Of a stretch of 64,000 bases of DNA, positions 44,249-52,877 are shown one piece after another. Below the pieces are notes generated by a model. That model did no database searches. It was not told the origin of the DNA and saw only the letters and a program-made list of their open reading frames with translations. Both the position numbers and the translations under genes were made by a program. Numbering within the stretch: the first letter of the stretch is position 1; each line of letters begins with the position of its first letter. The stretch comes from Gorillibacterium timonense (lineage in GTDB: Bacteria; Bacillota; Bacilli; Paenibacillales; NBRC-103111), in contig NZ_LN881723.1 in the NCBI RefSeq assembly GCF_001457415.1, positions 591,246 through 655,245 on the forward strand. Reading direction: 5' to 3'.

Positions 44249-45069
44249 CAAAAAGCCGTACGCATCGCAAGCTCGGTCATGACGAGCATCGCCTGATAGG
44301 CTTCGAGGATGGTCTTGGCCTGGTAGCTGACAAAGGGCGCGTTCGGGTCGATGCTCGTACCCGGCATCAGATTCGCCCATTCCGCTTGACCGTAATTGGC
44401 GAATTCGATCGTTAAGAGCGGTTGGTCCGGCGGAACGAGCGGCTTCACTTTTCCGTGATTGGCAAGGGCTTCCCGGGTCTTCTCCCTCAGCAGCTGACCG
44501 CTCTTCTCCGGTGTCAGGCAGAGAGCGGAGGTTCGGGATATCCGCTTCTTCACCACGGCCGTTGCAACTCCAGGGATCAACTCCTCCGCTTCCACTGCCG
44601 TCTCGTCGTCGCCTGCCACGAGCAGAACGGGAACGCCGTAATAGCCGGCTACATAGGCATTAAAGCCAAGCTCACCGACTGACCGACCGTTGATGAGCAT
44701 ATCCCGCACCCCGAAGATCATGCTGTGGCTCATGACCCCGGGGCGAGCGGCTTTCGTGTGATAGCCGAGGAAGGCCGCTCCGGCGAAGCTGGCATCCAAG
44801 CCTTGGACCATCGAAAAGGGCTTGACATCGCCCGAGATCAGCTGAGTCTCGGGGTGAAGCTTCTCGATCAGGAGATTGTTCATCTTGGAGTGGCTGTCGT
44901 TGACCACGACCTCCGTGCAGCCTTCGTCAAAAGCCGTGTAGATCACGTGGTTGGCTTCATCGGTCATGAGCTGCTGGCCGCGTGCGTATTGGTACTGTCT
45001 GGAGTCCACATACGTGTTGTCCACAAGCCCCGTGATGCCTTCCATGTCGACGGATACGTACAATTTCAT
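44245..45069 (-). CDS. dppA: Zinc D-aminopeptidase DppA
   Basis: 274 residues, M55 family. The zinc motif SxDxEG is present as SVDMEGITG, with further ligands in NDSHSKMNN and GYHTKA. It releases N-terminal D-Ala/D-amino acids from short peptides. In B. subtilis dppA also heads dppABCDE-ykfABCD, which is under CodY and AbrB. ATG 45069 has GGGAGG eight bases upstream. The last codons and TAG are provided by the inserted repeat element, so the original C terminus may have been different. Confidence 0.92.
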   Translation of the reverse strand: MKLYVSVDMEGITGLVDNTYVDSRQYQYARGQQLMTDEANHVIYTAFDEGCTEVVVNDSHSKMNNLLIEKLHPETQLISGDVKPFSMVQGLDASFAGAAFLGYHTKAARPGVMSHSMIFGVRDMLINGRSVGELGFNAYVAGYYGVPVLLVAGDDETAVEAEELIPGVATAVVKKRISRTSALCLTPEKSGQLLREKTREALANHGKVKPLVPPDQPLLTIEFANYGQAEWANLMPGTSIDPNAPFVSYQAKTILEAYQAMLVMTELAMRTAFC

Positions 45070-45123
45070 CGGCAATTCCTCCCTGTTCCGCTGATTCTCT
45101 TCCTTCTCTCCCCGTAAAAGAAC

Positions 45124-45176
45124 AAAATCCAGCCCATGCCGCCAAACGTTTCGTTCAGCATCATCGGCTGGATTTT
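45124..45176 (-). terminator. Hairpin between the DUF3870 gene and dppA
   Basis: AAAATCCAGCC pairs with GGCTGGATTTT; leftwards TTTTGTTCTTTT follows. It is either the terminator of the upstream gene (stop 45251) or, if the dpp promoter lies before it, an attenuator. No clear promoter could be placed on either side. Confidence 0.7.
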
Positions 45177-45250
45177 ATCTACGTTGTATGTCGCCATACG
45201 AATAAATAAAGCAGCTTGCCCGCATCGGATGCGCCGGATGATCCGGAAGC

Positions 45251-45577
45251 TTAATCCCGAAGGCCAAGGGCATTCTTGTATTTTTTTTGGGCGTCCTTAA
45301 ACGCAACAATGAGCGCTTTCTGTGAAGAACCGTGATACCTCCGGCGAATCTCCTCGGCGACTGGCTCAAGGTTCAGAATACTGTGCCCGGTAAAGATCGA
45401 TTTCACAAAATCCGAAGTCAGCTCGATCGTGCTGGAACAACCCGCATCCACGATGGTGTGATCCTTGGAATCCACCACGAGTCCGATGAAAAAAGCGTTG
45501 TACTGCTGAGTGATCGGATTGTTCACGGACGCTTGGGCGTCCCCGATCACATACACGGTAGATTTATCGTACTCCAC
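45251..45577 (-). CDS. DUF3870 family protein
   Basis: 108 residues: TVYVIGDAQASVNNPITQ, then VVDSKDHTIVDAGCSSTIEL and RRRYHGSSQKALIVAFKDAQ, which match the small DUF3870 family often found near amino-acid or peptide degradation genes. Function unknown; the conserved Cys and the Arg/Ser-rich loop suggest a ligand pocket. GTG start at 45577 with GGGGAGA upstream. Confidence 0.82.
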   Translation of the reverse strand: MEYDKSTVYVIGDAQASVNNPITQQYNAFFIGLVVDSKDHTIVDAGCSSTIELTSDFVKSIFTGHSILNLEPVAEEIRRRYHGSSQKALIVAFKDAQKKYKNALGLRD

Positions 45578-45648
45578 TGCAGTCTCTCCCCGTTAATATG
45601 TTAAATATTCTAACATCGAGCCTTTCGCTTTGTAAATCCATAATAACT

Positions 45649-46953
45649 TTATCGAGGTGAAAGGATTTTTTCATAGAGAAGGCGGGCAATCTCCTCCTCG
45701 GCGGCGTAATAAACGCCTCCTGTTTTTGCTTGAACGAGCCCGTTCATGGCGAAGCAGAACCCCCATCCCTCCTCCGGTTCATAATAGAAATCACTGAGCA
45801 GTCCGTAAGCGTCTCCCGCGTGGCCGTACAGCCGGATTCCCGGAAGTAGATCGTCCGTCAAGTGAAGCTGCAGCCCGCTGTTTCGAAAAAAGCCATCGTT
45901 GCGCCAGCCCGTCCATTCCGCCTGGCGCATCCGGCGAATGCTCTCCTCGCTCAGAATGCGCGCTCCTTCCCAGGCTCCCTCGAACAGAAACGCATCGAGG
46001 AACCGGATCAAGTCTCGCATGGTCGTTCGCAGCCCCCCTTGCGGGCTGAACAGGCCCGCATTTGTTCCCGGACGATATCCCTCTAGATCAGGTAAAGCCG
46101 GCCTGCCGTTCGAATAATCATCAAGAGCGGGTTGAAAGCGATTTTCTTTTACGGAATATTCATAGAGTACCGATATTTCCTGCAAATTGTCAAAGTGGTC
46201 CAACGAAAAAGAGGATTTCAGCATTCCGAGCGGATCGAATAGTTGCTCCAGGCAATAGAGATCAAACCGTTGAAATGTCAGCTTCTCTACCATTGTAGCC
46301 AGGATGATGGCTCCCACGTTGGAATAGGTAAAGCCATGTGGACTTCCTGGCTCGTGCTCGCCCCATAAGGCATCGGTGTAATACCTGCCAGCGGGTAGAA
46401 GCAGCTCCTCCAGCTTCAGCCTTGGAGGTGATTCCGAACGGGTGGCGACAACGAAATCCGCATAATGATCTTGAATCCCCGATGTGTGCGTCATCAGATG
46501 GAGCGCGGTGATCGGCTTGTCCGGATAGCGCGGATTCCGTACAGGATAACCGAGAATGTCCCCGATATCTTGCTCCAGGCGGCAGCATCCCCGTTCCACC
46601 TGCTGGAGGAAAGCCGCTGCCACTACGGTTTTGGAGACGGAAGCGATCCGAAACACCGTGTCCTCCGTAACCGGAAGGCCCTTCTCCAGATTCCTCCATC
46701 CCCATTCTCCGCTCCACACCACGCCGTTCCGATCGATCGCCGCTGCTGCAAGACCGACAACCTGATGCTTCTCCAGGATGGACCGAATGTCCTCCTCTAG
46801 CTCGTCCATTCGGCAGGTGCCCGACTTGTGCTTGTATTCAATCGCTTCCCCACCGGGCTGCTCTTCTCCGCATTCGCGCTCGGTTTGCTCTTCGTCTCTG
46901 TTCGAATGATCGATGCCGAATTGCGTTTGTCTGTTGGTTGCTTCCGATTCCAC
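45649..46953 (-). CDS. Serine hydrolase, class C beta-lactamase fold
   Basis: 434 residues; SxxK in RIASVSKTVV, YxN in FTYSNVGAI, and a late HAGDAYG loop. Related to EstB/D-aminopeptidase proteins; substrate unknown. The GTG at 46953 has AAGGGTGAAGG upstream, giving a 48-residue hydrophilic Glu/Gln-rich leader before MDELEEDIRSIL; an ATG at 46809 that starts at the domain has no ribosome site. No signal peptide in either version. Confidence 0.83.
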   Translation of the reverse strand: MESEATNRQTQFGIDHSNRDEEQTERECGEEQPGGEAIEYKHKSGTCRMDELEEDIRSILEKHQVVGLAAAAIDRNGVVWSGEWGWRNLEKGLPVTEDTVFRIASVSKTVVAAAFLQQVERGCCRLEQDIGDILGYPVRNPRYPDKPITALHLMTHTSGIQDHYADFVVATRSESPPRLKLEELLLPAGRYYTDALWGEHEPGSPHGFTYSNVGAIILATMVEKLTFQRFDLYCLEQLFDPLGMLKSSFSLDHFDNLQEISVLYEYSVKENRFQPALDDYSNGRPALPDLEGYRPGTNAGLFSPQGGLRTTMRDLIRFLDAFLFEGAWEGARILSEESIRRMRQAEWTGWRNDGFFRNSGLQLHLTDDLLPGIRLYGHAGDAYGLLSDFYYEPEEGWGFCFAMNGLVQAKTGGVYYAAEEEIARLLYEKILSPR

Positions 46954-47097
46954 GAACCTTCACCCTTTCTAATCGTAACCGTTATCTTCTCTTGTCGTGG
47001 GGTGTGCCGCCACCAAGCGGAGTCAAACCCCAACGCTCCTGCATTGTATATGAGAATAAGACATTCGCTCACGGATGAAAAGGAGTGTTCAAGCGGT

Positions 47098-47739
47098 ATG
47101 GACCTGCAGGGACTTGCCGGGACCTATGATGCCGTCTTTAGCATCGGCTACAATGGCCAGCCTTCCATTCAGCGGATCAAAAATCGGCTTTATGCGAATC
47201 CCGGTCCGCTCGATTGGATGCTTTCCGATTTGCCGGATGTCGGACGTCTCCTTGAAAACCGTTTTGAAGGGTTTATGGACCGAAATCGCCTTAGAATCAT
47301 CGGCAAGGACCAAAACGAGCTCTTCCACCTTGTTCAAGACTCCCTCTATCGGGTCATATCCGCGCAGGATTTTTCCATTCATCATGATCCGGACGGACAG
47401 CTTCCCGACTATCCGGCATTCGCTCGTCGCCTGCACACCCGCGCTCAACATTTTCTGTATGAGCTGGAACGAAGCCGGATGAGCCTGTTCATCCGAACCG
47501 GCGCCACCTGGGAGCAAACCGTTCACTTCGTAAAGCTGCTCGATGAACGCTTGACCTATGATTATCGGCTTCTCGTGGTGAATTACGGAGGGTCAAACGG
47601 CATCACCGATTGCTTTTGGCCGCTGGAACGGGTATGTGGAATCCGGCTTCCCGTCGTAAGCGGATGGACCTCTCAGGATGCTCTTTGGAAAATTTTGCTC
47701 GCCGGTGTGAACATCGTAGGGGAAGAGAACAACAGGTAG
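47098..47739 (+). CDS. DUF1796-family (papain-like) protein lacking the usual cysteine
   Basis: 213 residues: YDAVFSIGYNGQPSIQ, GPLDWMLSDLPDVGRLLENR and FSIHHDPDGQ follow the DUF1796 plan of putative papain-like cysteine peptidases. In the family the first motif normally reads G-x-N-C; here residue 20 is Gly, so a peptidase activity is doubtful. ATG 47098 has AAGGAGTG upstream. Convergent with ywaF; repeat copy C starts at the stop codon. Confidence 0.75.
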   Translation: MDLQGLAGTYDAVFSIGYNGQPSIQRIKNRLYANPGPLDWMLSDLPDVGRLLENRFEGFMDRNRLRIIGKDQNELFHLVQDSLYRVISAQDFSIHHDPDGQLPDYPAFARRLHTRAQHFLYELERSRMSLFIRTGATWEQTVHFVKLLDERLTYDYRLLVVNYGGSNGITDCFWPLERVCGIRLPVVSGWTSQDALWKILLAGVNIVGEENNR

Positions 47740-47796
47740 TACACTGACAACCTTAATCGTGTGGATACGAAGCGGCGGCGTCAATCGATACAACGG
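47737..47796 (-). repeat. Dispersed 3'-UTR element, copy C (half)
   Basis: GTACACTGACAACC end, core CGTGTGGATA at 47758-47767, then CGTCAATCGAT. The right half is lost at the ywaF stop (47797). On the ywaF-sense strand the order and orientation are the same as in the other copies. Confidence 0.7.
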
Positions 47797-48537
47797 CTAA
47801 TGCCCCGTCTTCGCTCTCTTCACGCTTCGTAACCCGAAGGGCAGATAGAGCAGCGCGAACAAGAGCAGCGCAACCCCTTCCAGCGAAAGCAGGTACCAGG
47901 GGTAAGGGCCGAGTATGTCGAGTAGAGAGGCGGTATCCGGCTTGCGGGAAATGAACATGTAATTGCCGCCGGTCAAACGGTTGACGATCCACACCGGGAC
48001 GAGCAGCACATTAAGCCAGCCAAATGCCGCGAACAAGGAGCCGAGCGTAGGCCTCAGCCCTTCCACCCATACCATGTAGAGGGCCGATAGAATGATGAGC
48101 AGATGACCGATGAAAAATTCGAGATAGCGATAATGGGGAAAGCCGTACCCCAGTACCGGAGTAAGGATCGCTTGAAGAGCTCCACCGATCCCGGCGAAAT
48201 AAACGAAGGGGAACAGCCGGCGGTTGCCTGTAAGAAGCATGATGACGGCCACATACAGGGTCACGCTGCACAGCTCAAACGGAAGGGTGTCCTTCGCCTG
48301 GAAAATACCTTCGCTTACGTACCAGACATTCAAAGAAACCTCGCAGAGGATCAGCATGCTCGCCAGAAACCATCTCATGTAGCGGGGGCGACTGCCCTGC
48401 TGAAGCGGGCGTCGCAAAAGGTACAGCAAGCCGACAATCAGGACACAGCCTCCGAGCGCTGCGAAGTGTTGGGGCGTAAATGCAACAAAATCCGGGGAAT
48501 CGAACACGTCGAAATACCGGTTTCCTATGAAAAACAC
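47797..48537 (-). CDS. YwaF/TIGR02206 family membrane protein
   Basis: About 246 residues with seven membrane helices, including FTPQHFAALGGCVLIVGLLY, LPFELCSVTLYVAVIMLL and WYLLSLEGVALLLFALLYLP. This is the TIGR02206 family (B. subtilis YwaF), of unknown function. The start is unclear: GTG 48537 touches its own GGAG, and no ATG fits; a perfect 12-bp inverted repeat lies 14 bp upstream. Confidence 0.8.
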   Translation of the reverse strand: MFFIGNRYFDVFDSPDFVAFTPQHFAALGGCVLIVGLLYLLRRPLQQGSRPRYMRWFLASMLILCEVSLNVWYVSEGIFQAKDTLPFELCSVTLYVAVIMLLTGNRRLFPFVYFAGIGGALQAILTPVLGYGFPHYRYLEFFIGHLLIILSALYMVWVEGLRPTLGSLFAAFGWLNVLLVPVWIVNRLTGGNYMFISRKPDTASLLDILGPYPWYLLSLEGVALLLFALLYLPFGLRSVKRAKTGH

Positions 48538-48550
48538 CTCCGAATCATCT

Positions 48551-48584
48551 ACAAACTTCTGGCTCTATTCTACCAGAAGTTTGT
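48551..48584. promoter_or_regulatory. Perfect 12-bp inverted repeat upstream of ywaF
   Basis: ACAAACTTCTGG (48551-48562), 10-bp spacer, CCAGAAGTTTGT (48573-48584). No T run follows on either strand, so it is more like an operator or mRNA leader hairpin than a terminator. Confidence 0.55.
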
Positions 48585-48649
48585 GGATGCGGGAGGTGAT
48601 TTCCTTGAATGATTGCTTCGTGCCATCCGACAGAGTGTCTATGCCTCGC

Positions 48650-49423
48650 TTACAACGGAAGCCATTTCAGAACGCGCTGAATCTGCTGATCCCAATAGCC
48701 CCATTCATGCTCGCCCGGACCTTCTTCATACAGCAGATCCAAATTCAGGCGCGAAGCATGCTCGCGGAAATTCTGATTTTCCTCATAGAGGAAATCCTCC
48801 GTTCCGCAGCATTGGTACAAGAGCGGCTTTGGCCCCGTCGACGCGGCAACCTCGCTGGCAAGCGTCAGTAGATCGTTGCGGCTGCCCGAAAGCTTGTCGA
48901 GGTCTCCATAGATAAGCTTGAGCTCGTCGAGGTTCAAACGATTTGTCTTGACCGAGCTTGCCATATCGACAGCACCGGACAGACTGGCTGCCGCCGCATA
49001 CCGTTCAGGATGCGATAGAGCCAGCTTGAAGGCGCCGTAGCCTCCCATCGAGAGCCCCGCTGCGAAGGTGTCCTCGCGAGCATCGGAGATTGGGAAGAAG
49101 GAACGGACGATCTGCGGCAGCTCATCGCTGATGAACGTCCAGTACTTCAAGCCCTTGTCCATATCTGTATAAAAGCTGCGATGAACGGCCGGCATGATGA
49201 TAGCCAGTCCGAGCGAAGCGGCATAACGTTCCACAGAGGTACGACGAAGCCAGATGGTGTGGTCATCGGACAAGCCGTGCAGCAGGTACAGCACCGGATA
49301 TTTTTCCTTCCCGCCGGATGAAGCCATTCCAATCTGGGTATAGGATTTCTGGGGAAGAATGACGTTCATCGAGGTGCTCAGCCCAAGGGCATCTGAGTAA
49401 AAATCGCATTGAATCAAAGCCAT
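48650..49423 (-). CDS. Esterase D/EstA-family alpha/beta hydrolase
   Basis: 257 residues: oxyanion segment [13 protein letters not shown], nucleophile elbow [12 protein letters not shown] (S125), and the histidine in [11 protein letters not shown]. The group includes tributyrin esterases, acetylxylan esterases and S-formylglutathione hydrolase. The glycanase-rich context would allow a deacetylase role, but this is only inference. Monocistronic. Confidence 0.87.
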   Translation of the reverse strand: MALIQCDFYSDALGLSTSMNVILPQKSYTQIGMASSGGKEKYPVLYLLHGLSDDHTIWLRRTSVERYAASLGLAIIMPAVHRSFYTDMDKGLKYWTFISDELPQIVRSFFPISDAREDTFAAGLSMGGYGAFKLALSHPERYAAAASLSGAVDMASSVKTNRLNLDELKLIYGDLDKLSGSRNDLLTLASEVAASTGPKPLLYQCCGTEDFLYEENQNFREHASRLNLDLLYEEGPGEHEWGYWDQQIQRVLKWLPL

Positions 49424-49556
49424 TGAAAATCCAACTCCTTCAAAATAAATGCGGATAACCTTAACTGCCGAACGGAACCGATGGGATTCCCTTAACTCCA
49501 GGTTTAATCCGGTAAAGCCCGCCTGCCGTCGGCTGTTCCAATAGCCGCTCTCTCTT

Positions 49557-50279
49557 TTACAAGATGAGCTCCTTCTCCTTCGCGGTCAGCTTGCGGGCCG
49601 GTATGTCCATCACGATCCGGCCTTCGGACAAGCCGATGATGCGGGTCGCATACCGTTCCGCGAGATCAAGCTGCTGCATGGCGCAGACCAGTAAAACCTT
49701 TTCCCGTTTGGCGACATTCCGGAAATCCTCCATCACCCGGTTGACCGACTGGGGGTCCAACCCTTTCACGGGATCATCTGCGGCAATCATCTTCGCCTCT
49801 TGAATGAGCGCGCGAGCAAGAGCTACGCGCTGCTTCTCTCCTCCGCTCAGCTTCTCCACCTTCTCGCTGCCTTTATCCAGCAGACCCACCTTCTCGAGAA
49901 AGTCATTCGAATAGACATGCTCGTCCATCGATGACTTGCGAATCACTTTGCGCCAGAGCGGCATATGACTCCACCGAGCTTCCAACACGCTCTCAATGGC
50001 GGTCTTCTTCGGAGTGAGGCCCGGGTCCTCCTTCAGAAACACCCATTTGCGCCGAATCTTCAGACGGCTGAGCGGGTTGCCCTCCAACACGTTGTTCCCA
50101 TCGTAAATGTACTCGCCTTTGTCCCACGATTCCTGCAGGGTCAAGCAGCGAAGCAGCGTCGTCTTGCCGCTTCCGCTTGCTCCGACGATCGCGATGAATT
50201 CACCGGGATCCGCTTGAAAGCTAAGCCCCTTCAAGACCGGATGGTCGGGGTAGGCCTTCTCCAAATGACGTACGATCAT
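49557..50279 (-). CDS. PhnC-like ABC ATPase with degenerate catalytic motifs
   Basis: 240 residues, most like the phosphonate-type PhnC ATPases (shared PLWR segment, [10 protein letters not shown]). Walker [11 protein letters not shown] and signature [15 protein letters not shown] are intact. However, the Q-loop glutamine position reads WVFLKEDPG (Leu), the Walker B catalytic glutamate is Asp ([11 protein letters not shown]), and the switch histidine position reads AMQQLDLA (Gln). Three catalytic positions are thus altered. No permease or binding protein is near; the gene follows ypdA by 25 bp. It may bind ATP without transport activity. Start ATG 50279, AAAGGAG upstream. Confidence 0.75.
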   Translation of the reverse strand: MIVRHLEKAYPDHPVLKGLSFQADPGEFIAIVGASGSGKTTLLRCLTLQESWDKGEYIYDGNNVLEGNPLSRLKIRRKWVFLKEDPGLTPKKTAIESVLEARWSHMPLWRKVIRKSSMDEHVYSNDFLEKVGLLDKGSEKVEKLSGGEKQRVALARALIQEAKMIAADDPVKGLDPQSVNRVMEDFRNVAKREKVLLVCAMQQLDLAERYATRIIGLSEGRIVMDIPARKLTAKEKELIL

Positions 50280-50304
50280 GGTTAACCGATTCTCCTTTGC
50301 CTGC

Positions 50305-51273
50305 TTAATGCGAAGTCAAGTCACGGGCGATCAGGCGGCCGTGATGGCGTCCTGTTTCAATGAAAATATCATTCGCGCGGTTCCCGGCCGCAACCACTCC
50401 CGCGATATAGAGTCCCGGGACATTCGTTCTCATCGTCTCCGGATCATAGAGCGGCGCGCCCGTCTGTTCATTCACGGTCACCCCAGCCTGCACCAGAGGC
50501 TCGCGATTGGGCTTAAACCCGGTCAAGGCCAGTACAAAATCGTTATCGATCCAAATCTCTTGCCCGTCAACAGCGATTCGTACCGCATCCTCGCGGATTT
50601 CTTTCAGCTCACTCTCAAAAAGCATGCGGATGCGCTTCTTCTCCATCATGCTCTCGATAACCGGGCGGGTCCACGCTTTTATGTAAGGGGACAATTCGGC
50701 TCCTCGATACACGATCGTGACCTCCGCGCCAACCCTGACCAATTCCAGAGCGGCGTCCATGGCGGAATTGTTGCCTCCGACGATGACGATCTTAAGTCCT
50801 GCGTAGGGATGGGCTTCGGTATAATAGTGGCTAACTTTAGCCAGCTCTTCGCCGGGAATGTTAAGCTCGTTCGGGTGATCGAAATACCCTGTAGCGATCA
50901 CCACATGCTGTGCTTCGCAGCAGCTCTCCCGGCCCAGGCGGTCAGTTAACGACAGCCTAAAGCCTTGATCCGTCCTGTGGATGGCAGTTACTTCTTCATA
51001 GGTGCGAATCCGCAGCTTCTTCCGTTCGGCTACCATCCGGTAGTAATTCAACCCTTCCAAGCGGGTAGGCTTCTCATTGGGCGTCACAAAAGGAATGCCT
51101 CCGATTTCGAGCAGCTCCGGAGTGCTGTGAAAGGTGAGGTAGGTTGGATAACGGTAGATGGAGTGCACAATGGAACCCTTTTCAATGACGAGCGGATCCA
51201 GGCCTGCCTCCTTCAGCTCTGCCGCAGCAGACAAGCCGCAGGGGCCGGCTCCGATGATGATGACTTGCTCCAC
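50305..51273 (-). CDS. ypdA: Bacillithiol disulfide reductase YpdA
   Basis: 322 residues: FAD-binding IIIGAGPCGLSAA with the YpdA-specific Cys (C12), NADPH-binding IVIVGGNNSAMDAALEL, and PGLYIAGVVAAGNRANDIF at the C terminus. No CxxC of thioredoxin reductases is present. It reduces bacillithiol disulfide with NADPH. GTG start at 51273. An orphan ABC-type ATPase follows closely. Confidence 0.9.
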   Translation of the reverse strand: MEQVIIIGAGPCGLSAAAELKEAGLDPLVIEKGSIVHSIYRYPTYLTFHSTPELLEIGGIPFVTPNEKPTRLEGLNYYRMVAERKKLRIRTYEEVTAIHRTDQGFRLSLTDRLGRESCCEAQHVVIATGYFDHPNELNIPGEELAKVSHYYTEAHPYAGLKIVIVGGNNSAMDAALELVRVGAEVTIVYRGAELSPYIKAWTRPVIESMMEKKRIRMLFESELKEIREDAVRIAVDGQEIWIDNDFVLALTGFKPNREPLVQAGVTVNEQTGAPLYDPETMRTNVPGLYIAGVVAAGNRANDIFIETGRHHGRLIARDLTSH

Positions 51274-51430
51274 GTCCTTCTTCTCCTTCCGGCAGCTTCT
51301 TCTACCAATTATACTTTACCTCGTTCAAAAACACACGCTAGCCCTCTCCGCATCCGTTCAGGAAGCGGCTCCATCTCGATATCGCTCTTCAGCTAATCGA
51401 TCCCCCCAAGCCATCCACCGTGGGAATTCC

Positions 51431-51474
51431 AAAAAAACCGGAGGCCCCCCATCGAAGGGAGCGCTCCGGCCGTG
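51431..51474 (-). terminator. Terminator of the amino-acid ABC operon
   Basis: CCGGAG pairs with CTCCGG, with further pairing of GCGCTCCCTTC and GGGGG inside; read leftwards seven T follow. 24 bp after the stop at 51498. Confidence 0.88.
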
Positions 51475-51497
51475 TTCTTATCAGCTGCGAGTTAATC

Positions 51498-52220
51498 TTA
51501 TAAAACTTTGGCGAGGAAATCCTTGGTCCGCGGATGCTGCGGGTTTCCGAAAACCTCTTCGGGCGTCCCCTGCTCCACGATGACTCCTCCGTCCATGAAG
51601 ATGATGCGGTCGCCCACTTCACGGGCAAAGCCCATCTCGTGGGTGACGACGACCATCGTCATCCCACCGGCCGCAAGCTTCTTCATGACGTCCAGCACCT
51701 CGCCGACCATCTCGGGATCGAGCGCCGAGGTCGGCTCGTCAAACAGCATGACGTCCGGAGACATGGCGAGCGCCCGTGCGATGGCGATCCGCTGCTTTTG
51801 ACCGCCGGACAGCTGATTCGGATAGCTGCTTGCCTTCTCCTCCAGTCCGACTATGCGAAGCAGACGCTTGGCGTTATCCTCTGCATCCACCTTGCTCTGG
51901 CCAAGGACCTTGAGAGGCGCGATTGTAATATTACCCAGAACCGACAGGTGCGGGAACAGATTGAACTGTTGAAACACCATGCCCATCTTTTGCCGAAGCT
52001 TGTTGATATCCTGCTTCGGGTCTGTTATGCGGTTTCCTTCAAAGATCACGTCTCCGCTCGTCGGAACCTCAAGGAGATTCAAGCAGCGGAGAAACGTGCT
52101 CTTGCCGGAGCCGCTCGGACCGATGACGACGACAACCTCGCCCTTGTTCACCTGAAGGTCAATTCCGTTCAGGACGTTCAGCTTGCCGAAGGATTTCTGA
52201 AGTCCATTAACCTCAATCAC
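51498..52220 (-). CDS. Polar amino-acid ABC transporter ATP-binding protein
   Basis: 240 residues: Walker [13 protein letters not shown]-loop [11 protein letters not shown], signature [16 protein letters not shown], Walker [11 protein letters not shown], switch H in VTHEMGFA. A GlnQ/ArtM-type ATPase that powers the permease it overlaps by eight bases. GTG start at 52220 with GGAGG upstream. Confidence 0.93.
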   Translation of the reverse strand: MIEVNGLQKSFGKLNVLNGIDLQVNKGEVVVVIGPSGSGKSTFLRCLNLLEVPTSGDVIFEGNRITDPKQDINKLRQKMGMVFQQFNLFPHLSVLGNITIAPLKVLGQSKVDAEDNAKRLLRIVGLEEKASSYPNQLSGGQKQRIAIARALAMSPDVMLFDEPTSALDPEMVGEVLDVMKKLAAGGMTMVVVTHEMGFAREVGDRIIFMDGGVIVEQGTPEEVFGNPQHPRTKDFLAKVL

Positions 52221-52866
52221 TGGCTTTCAGCCTCCTTTCGGTTACACCGAGAACCTTCGACAAGGTGAAGGTGAGAATGAAATAGACCATCGCTGCGGCA
52301 ATCAGCGTTTCAAACGACTTGAACGTCATGCCGCGCACCACATTGGCATTGTACATCAAGTCGGCGATGCCGATGACCATGACGATCGAGGACTCCTTGA
52401 TCACCACGATAAACTCGTTGCCGAGCGCAGGCAGGATGTTTTTGACCGCTTGCGGAAGAATGATCCGCCGCGTGGCGAGGCCATTCGTCATTCCGAGCGA
52501 CCGGGCGGCTTCCATCTGGCCCTTGTCGATGGATTGAATGCCAGCACGGAAGATCTCGGCGATATAAGCCGAGCTGTTGATCGACAGAGCGATGACCCCC
52601 GAGGTGAAGTCGGGAATGTTGATTTGAGTAAGCTGGGGAATGCCGTAGGTGATGATAAATACCTGAACCAGCAGAGGGGTTCCCCGGATGAACTCCACAT
52701 AGGCCGTACCCAGCCAGCGTAAAGGCGCGATCTTCGACATCCGCATGAGGGCGACGAAGATCCCCAGGATCACTCCAAATAAAACCGTAAAGAAGGAGAG
52801 GGATACGGTGATCCCAGCTCCTCGGAGGAAATAATCGATATAATCAGGCAGGAAAGAAAAGTCCAC
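52213..52866 (-). CDS. Polar amino-acid ABC transporter permease
   Basis: 217 residues, five to six helices of the His/Glu/Gln/Arg/opine family ([20 protein letters not shown]), with the EAA loop in [20 protein letters not shown]. Cognate to the flanking ATPase and binding-protein genes; 11 bp downstream of the latter. Confidence 0.93.
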   Translation of the reverse strand: MDFSFLPDYIDYFLRGAGITVSLSFFTVLFGVILGIFVALMRMSKIAPLRWLGTAYVEFIRGTPLLVQVFIITYGIPQLTQINIPDFTSGVIALSINSSAYIAEIFRAGIQSIDKGQMEAARSLGMTNGLATRRIILPQAVKNILPALGNEFIVVIKESSIVMVIGIADLMYNANVVRGMTFKSFETLIAAAMVYFILTFTLSKVLGVTERRLKASD

Positions 52867-52877
52867 TTGGCCTCACC

